From Seminavis robusta (lineage: Eukaryota; Bacillariophyta; Bacillariophyceae; Naviculales; Naviculaceae): DNA of 64,000 nucleotides. The notes beneath the pieces were generated by a model. That model was not told where the DNA came from, did not search any database, and was given only the letters and a program-made list of their open reading frames with translations. This document shows positions 1 through 10,368 of the stretch, piece by piece; the stretch's first letter is position 1; every line of letters starts with the position of its first letter. Where the stretch lies: the NCBI GenBank assembly GCA_903772945.1, contig CAICTM010000368.1:1-64000 (forward strand), in the 5' to 3' direction. The position numbers and the translations under genes are program-made.

Positions 1-889
1 GAGTGTTGACTGTAGTGTCGTTGCTTCAACGCAAGCAATTGAGGTTGCTTGTGAGGTGGCGAGATGATTGATGTAGAAGGGTGTATTCAAGGGGCAATGC
101 ACTGAGGCACTGGTAATCAAGGTTTATATCAAGTGTTGGGTTGTTGTTGCCACTGGATCAAAGGCTGTGGCCAAGTCTGGTGCAGTATACCACTACCTGC
201 AGGAGAAGATGGTATCAGAGCCAAAGGCTGTTAGGGATTCTTCAGGGAAAACTGGAGAAGTCACGCTATAGCCAGTAGAGGCAGTGGTGGGGGGATCAAG
301 GGGTGTTGTTGGTTGATGGGGCTGTGTTACTGGATGACACTGTGTTGTCTCAAAGGCTGGTACTCAATCTGTTGCAAGGGCCACCTTGTAACAGAGAGTC
401 AAGCCAAGATGTGGAGAGGGTACTCGATTCAGTGGAACTGTGGAAAGTCACTGGAGAGTCACTCAACAATCAATGAGAGAGAGATAGAGTCAGTTATGTA
501 TTAATATCTATGCCACACCACGCTGCAGTTCTGTCTGGGGCTCAATCCTTTGGAGTTCCTGAGGCTCAGTAGGAGAGGCAGATAGGGGCAGAGAGGTGGC
601 TGTTTCAATGAAGGTGTTGCACAATCTAGCCAAACACGCTAGAGGGGCAGCTTTTGTAGTTGTTCTTGGGGGGTGAGATCCTTTGGAGAGGAGCTGGGTA
701 TCTCAGGGGGGCTGTGAAACTAGCAAATGCAGCAAGCCTGAAGATACAAGAACTCAAGTCCTTACAGGAACTCTGTTGTTGTTTGTGTGTTCCTCTGGAG
801 AGGAGTTAGATATCAATGGAGGGGTGGTAACAGTAGCAGGTGTCGATCAGTCAATCAGTCTGTATAGGGATAGGACTGGTGGATCGTTC

Positions 890-1560
890 GAAAAAAGGAG
901 GAGCGACAATGAGATTTCTTCGGCCGTCAGGAGCTTAGTTCAGAAAGCAACAATGACACGTATGGAGTTGTTTTCTGTACTGTGCTGTGGAAGGCCGGAG
1001 ACTTCTTCTTGTGGTCAATTCTTAGGATCAGTTCCAACAAGGACGTCGGGAAACCACTAGTGGCCGGTGAGAAAGTAAGAAATACAGTGTGTTTCTGTTC
1101 TCGACGGTCACTGCAGGTATCTCGTGAAGTCCTGCTTGATGATAGTAGGCTGCGTACGGAGGAAGAGGTACGGAGTAGAGGTACGGCGCGGGAGATCGAT
1201 TCACGGAGGAGCGAGTCTTGGATTCGATTCGATTCGAAAACCGATTCGATTCGCGGGTCGATTCAGAGGATTCGATTCGAAACCACGTCACCGGTTGCCT
1301 TAGAGGTAAGGTTAACCGAGCCTGCTGTTGTTGAGGAAGAAGATTGATCGTTCGAAAACGGGTCGACAATGGGATTTCTGGGCCGTCGGTAGTAAGAGCA
1401 ATGTCAGTTCACTGCAGGGTATGGAGGAAACTTGCACTGCTGAGTCTACTGAAAGCCGGTGACGTCTTCTTGTGTTCAAATTCTTCCAACTTGGCCGTCG
1501 GCGGTCGAGAATAGAAAACCCGCCCGATCTCGTAGGATTTCAATTGGGATGGCTTTCTAA
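890..1560. repeat. Dispersed degenerate repeat, left copies
   Basis: Two diverged units begin near 890 and 1345. Each starts with a TTCGAAAA-type word, then CGACAATG-GATTTC, then GGCCGTC, and later a stretch reading GCCGGAGACTTC or GCCGGTGACGTC. The same order of words recurs at 4205-4560, and partly at 5441-5690. The family therefore surrounds the retroelement fossil on both sides. I cannot assign it to a known transposon. It could be a non-autonomous element or a decayed long terminal repeat. Confidence 0.45.
1209..1285. repeat. ATTCG low-complexity tract
   Basis: The tract repeats GATTCGATTCGA-like words with interruptions. ATTCGAAT is nearly self-complementary, so the tract can pair with itself. 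A short related piece occurs again near 5403-5420. Confidence 0.6.
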
Positions 1561-1875
1561 TCTGAACCGGGGAAGGCCGCTTTGATAGTCGCTTGATAGG
1601 AGAGGTGCGCTTGATAGGAGATACCAGAGGAGGTGTCGATCCTGTCAATCGGAGGGCTTGAATGAGAGATAAAGAGAGGAAAAGGGATGGGTGTTTTCCG
1701 TGATGACGTTGAGTGGATTCCTATAGTAAAACAGTACTCTTCAACGAAATAACAGATAACAAGCTTCCTGAGGTCCTTTCGCTTCGTTTCAATGCTTCCA
1801 ATGGTGCTAATAGGTAGTGTAATGGTATAGGTATGACCGATTGGTTGTGTTGCTATTAGTGTTGTTGTTCTTGTA

Positions 1876-3369
1876 GTGACAGATCCAGAGGGGAAGCGCT
1901 TCGGTTTTCGGCTTCCCTTGAAAAAGTGTTGGAGGCTTTTCCTTGAAGAATACGGTGCCACGTACCATTACATCAAAGGTAACTCCAACGTTCTTGCGGA
2001 TGCCTTCTCGCGACTGCCGCGTATGGATCCACCTTTGGAGGGGAAGTCGTCGCCTATTGACGTCGACAGTTTGTGGGCTGATATCGATTTCGCGGAATGT
2101 TTCATCAACTTTCCATCTGACATGCCACATGTTCCTATTGAGTTATCTTGGATCCAACAGCAACAGTTCGAGGACATCCGTTTACAGCAGCATCACACGA
2201 CAAAACCACACCAGTTTCCCATTCGCTACATCGACAACATCCCTCTAATTTGCTTTCGGTCCAATCCTACAGAACCTGATCACGAATGGAAAATCTGTTT
2301 GCCGTCTGAGATACTTCGTGATACAGTACGATGGTTCCATCTCATCCTAGGACATCGCGGCAAAAGTCAAACATACGATACTATCCGGCGAATGTACTAT
2401 CATCCACATCTACGAAGAACGGTGGAACAAATGGAATGTGATGTATGTCAACGAACTAAGCTACAAGGAGCGCAATATGGCGAGTTACCACCTCGAGAAG
2501 CAAACATCATGCCGTGGGAAGAAGTGCATGTTGATCTTATCGGTCCCTGGAAGATTCCAGTCGCGAACAAAATGGTAGAGTTCAACGCGTTGACTTGTAT
2601 TGATCCTGTGACTAACTTAGTTGAACTCATTCGCGTTAACAGTAAGACAGCCGCTCACGTTCAACAACAGTTCCAGAATGTGTGGTTGGCTCGTTATCCA
2701 TGGCCGAAGAAGTGTGTGCACGACAACGGAGGAGAGTTTGTCGGGTTCGAGTTCCAACGAACACTGCGTCGCGCACACATCAAGGATAGTCCGACTACGT
2801 CACGCAATCCACAATCCAATGCCATCTGCGAACGAATGCATCAAACAGTTGGCAACATCCTACGAACGCTACTACATGGAAATCCTATCAATCAACTCGA
2901 ACGTGCAGAAGAAATCGTCGACAATGCTCTCGCTACTGCCATGCATGCTACGCGAACGGCAGCTTCGCGATCACTCAACTACAATACTCCGGGATCCTTA
3001 GCATTTCGACGAGACATGTTCCTGAACATCCCATTCATTGCCGATCTCGATGCTCTTCGAAGCAGACGACAACTCATTATTGACGAAAATCTAAGACGAC
3101 AAAACGCAAAAAGACATCACTATGATTATCAAGTTGGGGACTCCGTTCTCGTTCGCGAACACAACCCCAACAAACTACAAGAACGAAGTCATGGCCCGTA
3201 CACCATACAACGTGTTCACGCCAATGGCACTCTCACCGTGCAGAGAGCTCCCTTCATCACTGAGAGGCTCAATCTTCGCCGTGTTTTTCCTTATCGCGTA
3301 CAAGCTTAAGGTTTTTTGTTCACGTGCGATTCCAGGTCGCACTGTCGTTCGACCTTGGAGGGGAAGGAT
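1876..3369 (+). mobile_element. Ty3/gypsy retroelement fossil (RNase H end plus integrase)
   Basis: This is a relic of a Ty3/gypsy LTR retrotransposon, truncated on its 5' side: gag, protease, reverse transcriptase and most of RNase H are absent. What remains begins in the C-terminal end of RNase H (IKGNSNVLADAFSRLP), a signature of this family. The integrase follows, with an HHCC zinc-binding region (LILGHRG, then CDVCQRTK) and a catalytic core with landmarks VHVDLIGPW, VHDNGGEF and an E in ICERMHQ. A C-terminal part ends near 3306. The purine-rich run at about 3357-3368, followed by TG at 3369, fits a polypurine tract and the start of a 3' LTR, but I cannot see the LTR's other end or a 5' partner. 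One large loss is evident. The integrase frame is still open over more than 450 codons, which suggests a fairly young insertion. No in-frame ATG precedes it. Confidence 0.85.
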
Positions 3370-3549
3370 GCAGTAACTCGCCCCGCTTGATCCATGCTTG
3401 CCCGCGCTGGGTCGCCAAATTTGTAAAACGATAAAATAGAATCTCACAATATCCAAGGATAGAGCAGTACCAATGTCCGTCATAATGGCCCAACTGATTC
3501 GGCTTTTTTTCAGCGTTCGTCTCCTGTTTCCTCAGTTTGCTCGCTACTT

Positions 3550-3945
3550 GGATCCTTATGACGAATAGAATACATGAATATTGTCAATCCAGCCATTGTA
3601 GCCAGTTACCGTAGAGTTACATCGATCCGTGACAGTACCGAACACACACTCAGGTTCCGCTTTACTGGCTACACTCCGTTACCGGTACCTTGCTTTGGAT
3701 CCTTATGACGAACACATGCACAACCGAACATTGTCAATCCAGCCATCGTAGCCAGCTATCGTAGAGTTCATCGATCGGTGACAGTGGCAACAGTACCGAA
3801 CACACGCAGGTTCGACTTTGCTCGCTGCACTCGGTTACCTCACATTGGATCCTTATGACGAATACACGCACAACGGAATATTGTCAATCCAGCCATTGTA
3901 GCCAGCTGTCGTACTATAGCTAGTGGCAACAGTACTTGATTTGCG
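3550..3945. repeat. Three-copy tandem repeat of about 148 bp
   Basis: Units start at 3550, 3697 and 3847 with the word GGATCCTTATGACGAA. Each unit continues with ATTGTCAATCCAGCCAT, then GTAGCCAG, then, in the first two units, a CATCGATC word and GTGACAG. Periods are 147 and 150 bases; the third unit is shortened near 3945. The array lies just downstream of the retroelement fossil and could be an LTR-internal or post-insertion array. No reading frame runs through all units. Confidence 0.8.
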
Positions 3946-4204
3946 CATACAGGAAAATGGGTACCGACACAGGAATCACCACCAAAACAGTAGGAAATAA
4001 CAAGAAGGGATGAATCCGGTAGGAGGATCCACTCTCTTGTGTGTTGTCGAGTAGCTAGCCTTGCTCCTGTTCCCTTTCAATGAGTCGACGACGATCCGTT
4101 CATGCTGTTGGTAGGGCTGGAGTTAACAATTTCCTCCGTACACATACCTCCGTAGCGGTAGCCTCTTCTTCCTCATGTTATTCGGAGCGATCAATCATTC
4201 GTTG

Positions 4205-4560
4205 GACCGCGACAATGGTAATTCATCGGCCGTCAGCAGTACAGCAGAGAAAACAACAAATAGATATGAGTTTTGTTTTCTGTGCTCAACTGCAGACGAC
4301 CGGAGACTTACCATTGTTTTTCAAATTGCACGAAAGGACTCGACAATGGGATTTCCTCGGCCGTCGGCAGTAAGAGAAGAGAAAGTAAGAAATAGATATG
4401 GTTTTCTCTTCTCTTCTGACACTGAAGAAAACTGGCGACTTACCCTTGTTCTCCAACTTGGCCAGCATGGGCCGAGAACTGACTGCCATCCCATGGTCCA
4501 TAGGATTCAATGAGGGATGGCTTTCGAATCTGCACCAGAGACAGCCGGCTTGGCTTGGAT
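4205..4560. repeat. Dispersed degenerate repeat, right copies
   Basis: Two units begin near 4205 and 4341, each with CGACAATGG, then GGCCGTCAGCAGTA or GGCCGTCGGCAGTA, then AAATAGATATG, then a GACTTACC word and TTGTT. The second unit ends with TCCAACTTGGCC and GGATGGCTTTC, both also seen near 1485-1555. This is the mirror set of the copies at 890-1560 on the other side of the Ty3/gypsy fossil. Confidence 0.5.
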
Positions 4561-4834
4561 GTGCGACCGATCTGTTGTGCTGATTCTGTGAAATTCCTAA
4601 TTCTGCAGAATCAATCCAGGCTTTTTCCAATCCAGGCTGTTCTTTCAATGACCATGCTAATATTCCCCAACTCCCTGTACTGGTACTGGTGCTGGTGCAT
4701 GGTAGCTAGCTAGCCAACCAGACACTACAGAGTTGGCTTGTTGCAAGTTTGGTGGTGTCACGGTGTCGTCAGTTTTGGCTGGGAGGGTAACAGGTTACCA
4801 GTCGTGGTAGTTGCTTTGCTGGGCCTCTCTTGAG

Positions 4835-4940
4835 GCCACCTCTAGGTAGCTAGCTGGCTAGCTAGCTACCTAGCTAGCAAGCATTACCTAGTAGTAATCA
4901 AATCATCTTTCTTAGCCAGTGATAGCTAGCTAGCCCGAGC
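4835..4940. repeat. CTAG palindrome cluster
   Basis: The words GCTAGC and TAGCTAGCTAG are packed here. Similar clusters recur near 15295-15345, 22965-22995, 28765-28785 and 42389-42416, always outside the coding regions I support. The unit is its own reverse complement, so each cluster is a perfect inverted repeat. Confidence 0.75.
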
Positions 4941-5254
4941 CAGCAGTTGGTTCTCCCAGAGCTCCTTGCCCTCAGATCCATTCCCAGTTCCATTACAAGT
5001 ATTATGCTGAGATGCAAGCTACCAATCAACCTTAACGTTCAGCGACGTCTCTGTGGTTTCTACTCCATTCCAAATGATCTGCGGAGGCCCCAGCTAGTTA
5101 TCACTAGCTAGCTACCAATCAACTCTCCCAGCTAGTGACAGCCATAACAGTTCTCCCCAGATGTATGCAGCAGCATCAACAAAGCAAAGCAACTGAATAG
5201 AAATAGTGGAGCCACAACATGGGTGGGGGATTTTAATAGCCTATGACCCGTATT

Positions 5255-5396
5255 TCTGCAGAAAAAGGGGTAATTCTGCAGAAAAATATAATTCTGCAGA
5301 ATTGCATAAGAGAAAACTTAAAATTCTGCAGAATATTTCTTTCTGCAGATATTTTCCCTGAATTCTGCAGAATTTTGGGATTCTGCAGAATTGTTA
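5255..5396. repeat. Cluster of TTCTGCAGAA palindromes
   Basis: Seven copies of a 10-12 base palindrome, ATTCTGCAGAAT or a close variant, lie in about 140 bases, separated by short AT-rich spacers of unequal length. An isolated variant sits near 4600. Unequal spacing argues against a simple tandem repeat. No ORF of note runs through the cluster. A bound dimeric protein or cruciform-prone repeat is possible but unproven. Confidence 0.8.
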
Positions 5397-5440
5397 TAAC
5401 AGATCGATTCGATTCGAATAATTAAAACAACTCACCTGTT

Positions 5441-5690
5441 GACGGCCGAGCTCGGAATTCTCTCCTGTTTACCATAGGAATTGAACGAGGGAGAGAAGTC
5501 GGTGCTGTACCTTCAATTAACACTCTTTATAATAGGCTTACCTCATTGCGATCCATTCGATTGATCGTTCCAACACCATTCTTGTCGGCCGAGCTTGGAT
5601 TTCTCTCCTGTTTGCCATATCAATTCAATGAGGGAGAGAAGTCAGTGCTGCACCTTCAACAATGGACTTGACAATTGGCTTACCTCGTCC
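5441..5690. repeat. Two-copy repeat of about 144 bp
   Basis: Copies begin near 5441 and 5585 with GGCCGAGCT, then TTCTCTCCTGTTT, then GAGGGAGAGAAGTC, then GTGCTG-ACCTTCAA, and end with GGCTTACCTC. The GGCCG start and the position close to the other repeat copies suggest a link with the family at 4205-4560, though similarity is weak. Confidence 0.65.
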
Positions 5691-6258
5691 TTTAGAAAAC
5701 AGTAGGTACCGGTACATGTGCAGGCAATCAGTTTATCCTTAACCTTATTAATAGTAACTTCAATGAATCTTTTATCCACGAATGGATCTAAATCTTTCGA
5801 AAGGGAACTTGTTACTTAACGATACACATGACCGTTGATTCTGCAACTGAAGTGCGGGTACACTAATTGACACAGTAAACGCGAGCCAATCGATTTCAGA
5901 GTGCAACTGAGGGGGTAACCTAAAGGAGCGTCGTCTCAGGAGACGTAATATCTTGAAAACCTTGTCCTTATCGCGTAATGCTGCGCCCCAGAAAGTGAGT
6001 CTGGCACGTTACGGTCTGGCACCAAACACTTTTAAATTTTGACCCAACCCCAGCGTACTGTACCGTGACATTTGCGCGCCAAATGAGTGCATTGGAGGTC
6101 CGGCAGGCTCAAATGGTTCTGCCTGCGGCGGAAAGACAGGAAAAAGCGTCACAGCTCTCATCATTTTATGTAGAAGGGGTTTAGAGTAGGGAAATTATAA
6201 TTTGTGAAGACATCCACAACAAAAGCACCACAACAGCGCTATTATCAGTCAGTCAAAG

Positions 6259-6564
6259 ATGAGCAACCAGGAAAGCAGCAACGGGCGTGTATACACTGAA
6301 GAAGAGTTGTCAGCGGAATTGAACAAAATGATCACGAAAGTTTTCACCGAGAACCAGCTTCCCAGCTACTCCAGCATGCCGAAAGTGGTGCAAGATCACC
6401 TGGCGGAAGACTTGTTTGAGTTGAAGGAAGAAGTGTTGGAGTACGTGATGAGAATGTCGGAGTTTGGTACCATTCGTCCCGAAGATATCCAGCGGATGTT
6501 TCGGGTGCTCGGGAACAAGAGGAGGAACAAGAGGGTCTACAAGAGGAAGAGCAAGAGGAACTAA
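6259..6564 (+). CDS. Small helical-domain protein, copy 1 (unknown family)
   Basis: A 101-residue protein that I do not recognise. It is one of three related genes (6.26, 8.92 and 10.37 kb). The core, about residues 14-76, is predicted to be mostly helical, with an F in KVFTENQLP, an LAEDLFELKEEVLEY helix, and GTIRPEDIQRMF. The last 17 residues are a lysine- and arginine-rich tail (RVYKRKSKRN), which could bind nucleic acid or act as a nuclear signal. The ATG is chosen because the leader TCAGTCAAAG-ATGAGCA is shared by all three genes. About 250 bases upstream the words CTTGAAAACCTTGTCC also precede copy 2, so the promoter region was duplicated with the gene. Sequence after the stop is nearly identical to copy 2. 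Conservation across copies supports a real gene; expression is not known. Confidence 0.65.
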   Translation: MSNQESSNGRVYTEEELSAELNKMITKVFTENQLPSYSSMPKVVQDHLAEDLFELKEEVLEYVMRMSEFGTIRPEDIQRMFRVLGNKRRNKRVYKRKSKRN

Positions 6565-8918
6565 GAAGCACAATGCTATGGTATGGTATTCACTGTTTGT
6601 TTGTGGATTTGGAAAACAAGTCACCGTTGAAGGGAGCATCATAGCTAGATAGTAACACACCTACTAGTACTAGTGTATGGAAACATCTTGTACATAGACT
6701 TAGTCTGCTCTGGTTATTGTGGATGCCAAGTGATTGGTGTACCAGCCTTTTTGGATGTAGCGAAGTAGCCTCCGGTAGAAGCCACAATGGCGGAGCCATG
6801 AAATACACCTACGACTGGTCAGTCACCTCGTCCGGTACAGTTGTTTGCGTGAGGAATGGCATTAGCTCCGCAACCTTTGAAAAAAATACCGCTGTGGTGC
6901 CGTAATTCCTCCTCCACGAGTGCTGCCAAGCTGCTACGACTGTACCGGTACAAGCATGGGGACATGCACAAATACCTAGCTAGTGAATAGCAACGTCGCT
7001 AATAGGAAAGGCAATGGATAGCTTGGAGCCAAAGCCGTGGGACAAAAGAACCAATATTATTTCCAATGTGACAAACCATTAGTTTCCCCTAATTTTTATA
7101 CATCATTCTCATGGGAAGAGGTGCTTCTGTGGGAGCCTCAGTAGTATCAGAGCCATGAAAAGAAGGTTGAAGAGGAGAGATCCATGCATGTAGCACGGCT
7201 TGCACGAGTGGAATTCAATTCTTCCTATCTTCTGCATGTAAATGACTTCTTCAGTGGTGTGGGCCTTTGCAGAAGTACGCCTGAGGGAGATGCATGCTAC
7301 TCCAGTATCGCCCAATCGTTCCTCCTCGGCCCTTGGTCATTCTTTGCTGGTCCATGTTTTGTCATGATTGCTTTCTTGCTTTCATTCGGTGAGTCATCAG
7401 AATGAATCGTTCTACTTGGTCCTGTTGCTTTCATTTCGTTCATTGCTTTGGTCAAGAGTGTTCCTCTGGTTGCTTCCATTGAAAGGCAGAATCCACGTCA
7501 TGCTGGAGTTCAAAGCTGCAAGATACCTACCCAAACCTATGCTTCGGTCGACTCGTCGTTCCATTCTCTGGTCGACTCGACTCTTTACTCCATGCTTCTG
7601 TCGCTCAATGTTTCGGTTGCTTCGGTTGACTGGACTCATCCTTTCGTGACAGATTTTCTTTTGTAGAAGAAATACAAGAATGGCCAGTACAGTACAGCAG
7701 GCACAAATGGATTCTTTCTCTGTGCTTCTTGGTCACAGCAGAGTGGAGTGGCGGTGTATGTACAAGTAGTGATAGCTGGCTTGGAGCACGAGAGCTCCAA
7801 CAGCTCCAGTCAGTTTGCCTTGGTGAGGATTGTCGGAAAAACCAGAAAGCACTAATTCAGCCTTGGCTCTCTCTGGCTACAGTAGTGGGGACCTGTTGCT
7901 CCAAACTCAAGCCATTTGATCCCGTCGGCCGTGCATCGGTCTACTGTCAGTTGCTTCAAGAAAGATACGGCCAGTAAAAGATACGGTGCCCATGCTACGG
8001 TTCATTCGTCATTCCGTGCTTTGGTCGACTCGCCGATGTTCCATGCTTCGGGCCGACTGTTACTTGCTGTTTACTGCCGCTCATTCCTTGATGTTGCGAT
8101 CGAATCGTTGTGAGCCGCAGCGCTCCGTCTCTCAGCAGGAGCGTCCTCGATGAACTACAGTAGGATTGTGTCGGAAGGCACAACAGCATGGCGCGGCGTT
8201 GTGGTACCGGTAGTAGTGAAAGAAGACACTAATTCATCCGTGGCCCTCTCTGGCTGGAGATGGTCCTTGCTGCTCCAGTCTTCAGTGTCAGCTGTTGCTA
8301 GTAGTAGTACTCGTACCGGTACAGTAGAGAAGAGATCCCTGGCTTGGTTGCCTTGGCAGAACCTTGCTTGTTCGTGGCGCACAAGACCATAGCTGAGATA
8401 GATGGCAAAAGTGGAGCCAAGTTCCACTCAATCTCAATTCAGCTTTGGACTCTCTCTGGTTGTACATGCCTTCTGCTGCTCCCGTCTTCAGCTTCACAGA
8501 TAGATGTACATGTATCCTGTGATCTGTGGTACGGGTACCGGTACCGATAGAGGTTAAACAAGCACCACTGTCATTTCATCGTTTTTACGGCCCCGGATGA
8601 CTGTATTGTCCGTCTTGAAAACCTTGTCCTTATCGAGCAGTTTCTGCGCCCAAAAGTAGTGTAAGTTCGGCACGCTCAACGGTTTTGTTCTGTCGAGTGT
8701 GCCCGACCAGAATTTGAAACCTGTGGTTATGGTGTCATTGGCGCAAAAGCATCGGAGGGCCGGCACACGAGGTTCAAACAGCCCGCGAAAATGCCCGCAG
8801 ATTTCGGGTTGCACAGAATAGAATGAAATCTGCTCATAATTTGTGTTTGCCAACAACTTGAAAGCCAACAACGAAAAGGATCGATCCACCCAACACCTAC
8901 AACTACTATCAGTCAAAG
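6565..8918. other. Spacer between copies 1 and 2, with degenerate internal repeats
   Basis: No gene is supported. 6565-6780 is the shared 3' flank of the small-protein family. Between about 7545 and 8500 short phrases recur in diverged form: GGTCGACTCG words near 7555, 7570 and 8025; and a phrase with CTCTCTGGCT or CTCTCTGGTT followed by TGCTGCTCC or TTGCTCC near 7870, 8240 and 8450. This looks like an old local amplification. 8605-8700 is the shared 5' flank of copy 2. Confidence 0.5.
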
Positions 8919-9242
8919 ATGAGCAACCAGGAAACCATCAACGGACGTCCTCGTCGGTACCGTTTTGAGACTGAAGAAGAGCTGTCGGAGGAATTGAACG
9001 CCATGATCACGCAAGTTTTCGCTGAGAAAAGCAAGCTTCCCGCCTACAAACGCATGCCGAAAGCGGCGCAAGATAGCCTCGCGGAAGCCTTGTTTGCGTA
9101 CAAGGAAGATGTGTTGGATTACTTGATGGGACTGTCGGATTTTGGCACCATTCGCCCGGAAGATGTCCAGCGAATGTTTCAGGTGCTCGGGAACAAGTGG
9201 CGGAACAAGAGGGTCTACAAGAGGAAGAGCAAGAGGAACTAA
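8919..9242 (+). CDS. Small helical-domain protein, copy 2 (unknown family)
   Basis: A 107-residue paralogue of the gene at 6259. It differs mainly in the N-terminus (residues 1-20, with an arginine-rich RPRRYRFETEEEL) and in scattered helix positions. The middle reads KAAQDSLAEALFAYKEDVLD and then GTIRPEDVQRMFQVL. The basic tail is almost unchanged, and the DNA encoding it plus about 80 bases beyond the stop is nearly identical to copy 1. That contrast suggests gene conversion or constraint on the end of the transcript. Leader and upstream words are shared with copy 1. The function is unknown; alternatives are a decayed fragment of the larger third gene or an independent short protein. The open frame and conserved helix pattern favour a working gene. 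Confidence 0.65.
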   Translation: MSNQETINGRPRRYRFETEEELSEELNAMITQVFAEKSKLPAYKRMPKAAQDSLAEALFAYKEDVLDYLMGLSDFGTIRPEDVQRMFQVLGNKWRNKRVYKRKSKRN

Positions 9243-10368
9243 GAAGCACAATGCTATGGTATGGTATTCACTGTTTGTTTGTGGATTTGGAAAACAAGTC
9301 ACTGTTGAAGGGAGCATCTTACATGTAGCTAGCTAGTAACAAACCTACTACTAGTACTAGTTTATGGAAACATCTTTTGCCATAGATTTAGTCTGCTTCT
9401 CTGGTTATTGTGGCCGGCTGCCAGCCTATTTGCATGCAGCGAAGTAGCGTCTGGTACATGTAGAAACCACAAGCCGTAAATAGTGTGATCAAGTTACTAG
9501 TACGGTTTGCTCATCGAGGATAGTACACCTACCATCCAGCCTACGATGTCCAGCAAAATGCACGCAAACCCACTGGTGGCTAGATACCGGTACAGTACAC
9601 TGTACCGGAAGTGCTGCTTGTTTTCTTTTGGCTGTGCCTGGGTTCTACAAACATGTCAAAGAAGGACGTCTGGCTGAACCGGTTCCGGAGGTAGGCAATG
9701 TGATTCAATGGGTGAAACAGCCACGGAGAGATCCAAGAAGGGTGGAAACATATTGCTGCGAGATCCGCTCTCCCATGGCATGCATGACGGGGTTTGTGGC
9801 AAGAGCTATCAAACGGAGTGGCCTCTTGGCCAAGGTGGTCTAGTAGCGGCTCCAGAACAATCAGCTCCACTACTGCTAGCTAGTAAAATCGTATGGCATC
9901 CGGCCACTGGGACCATACGGACGCCTCTTCCATCCCGATACTTTTGCAGTACCATACGGAGCCAACTGCACTGATGGGGTCCGATACGTAAGTGACGGAC
10001 ATGTAAATAGAATAAATATCTAAACGTAGGGGATTGCCAGGTGTGGTACCGGTAAATACCGGTACGGTGCCGGTGGTAGCTCGCTTACTGTACCTCACTC
10101 TCAAGATAAGTGGGGGTAATTAAGATACCAGGTAAAAAGGCGCCGGGCAGCCCAGATTCAAATGGGGTTTCGTCAGTCCGGCGCGCAAATCGATGCAGCA
10201 GAGCGCGAACTCATCACAGCAGCCGCACCGAAGCCACTCCAAGCTACCAGGTACTAGGTATTCGGGTTGACACGTTGCAACCATAAAATCCTCACTTGGT
10301 GTTTGTTCAAAGCAACGAAGAGGAATCTACTAGCTAGCTTGTACAGATACAACTACTATCAGTCAAAG
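9243..10368. other. Spacer between copies 2 and 3
   Basis: The first 200 bases repeat the 3' flank seen after copy 1 (TACTAGTACTAG, then TATGGAAACATCTT). From about 9580 to 10110 there are many GGTACCGG words. 10130-10368 is a leader region for the third gene, GC-rich around 10140-10200. I see no further gene; the short frames near 9628-9974 overlap and lack recognisable features. Confidence 0.45.

Larger units (their letters stand above)
1..1875. other. Gene-free repeat-rich stretch
   Basis: No open frame here resembles a protein I know, and the short frames overlap one another on both strands. The left part (1-880) is G-rich, with short purine-rich runs. From about 890 a degenerate repeat begins that recurs downstream; it is listed separately. 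Between about 1209 and 1285 there is a low-complexity tract built on the word ATTCG, which gives several short inverted matches. Nothing in the stretch looks like a promoter for a neighbour. Confidence 0.5.

Noticed and set aside
3550-3945. Tandem repeats considered as a CRISPR array
   Set aside because: Units are about 148 bases with no repeat-spacer structure, and the DNA is eukaryotic.
9007-9249. Cysteine- and serine-rich minus-strand frames at 6344-6571 and 9007-9249 that look like small secreted peptides
   Set aside because: They are antisense readings of the lysine- and arginine-rich tails (codons AAG and AGG) of copies 1 and 2.
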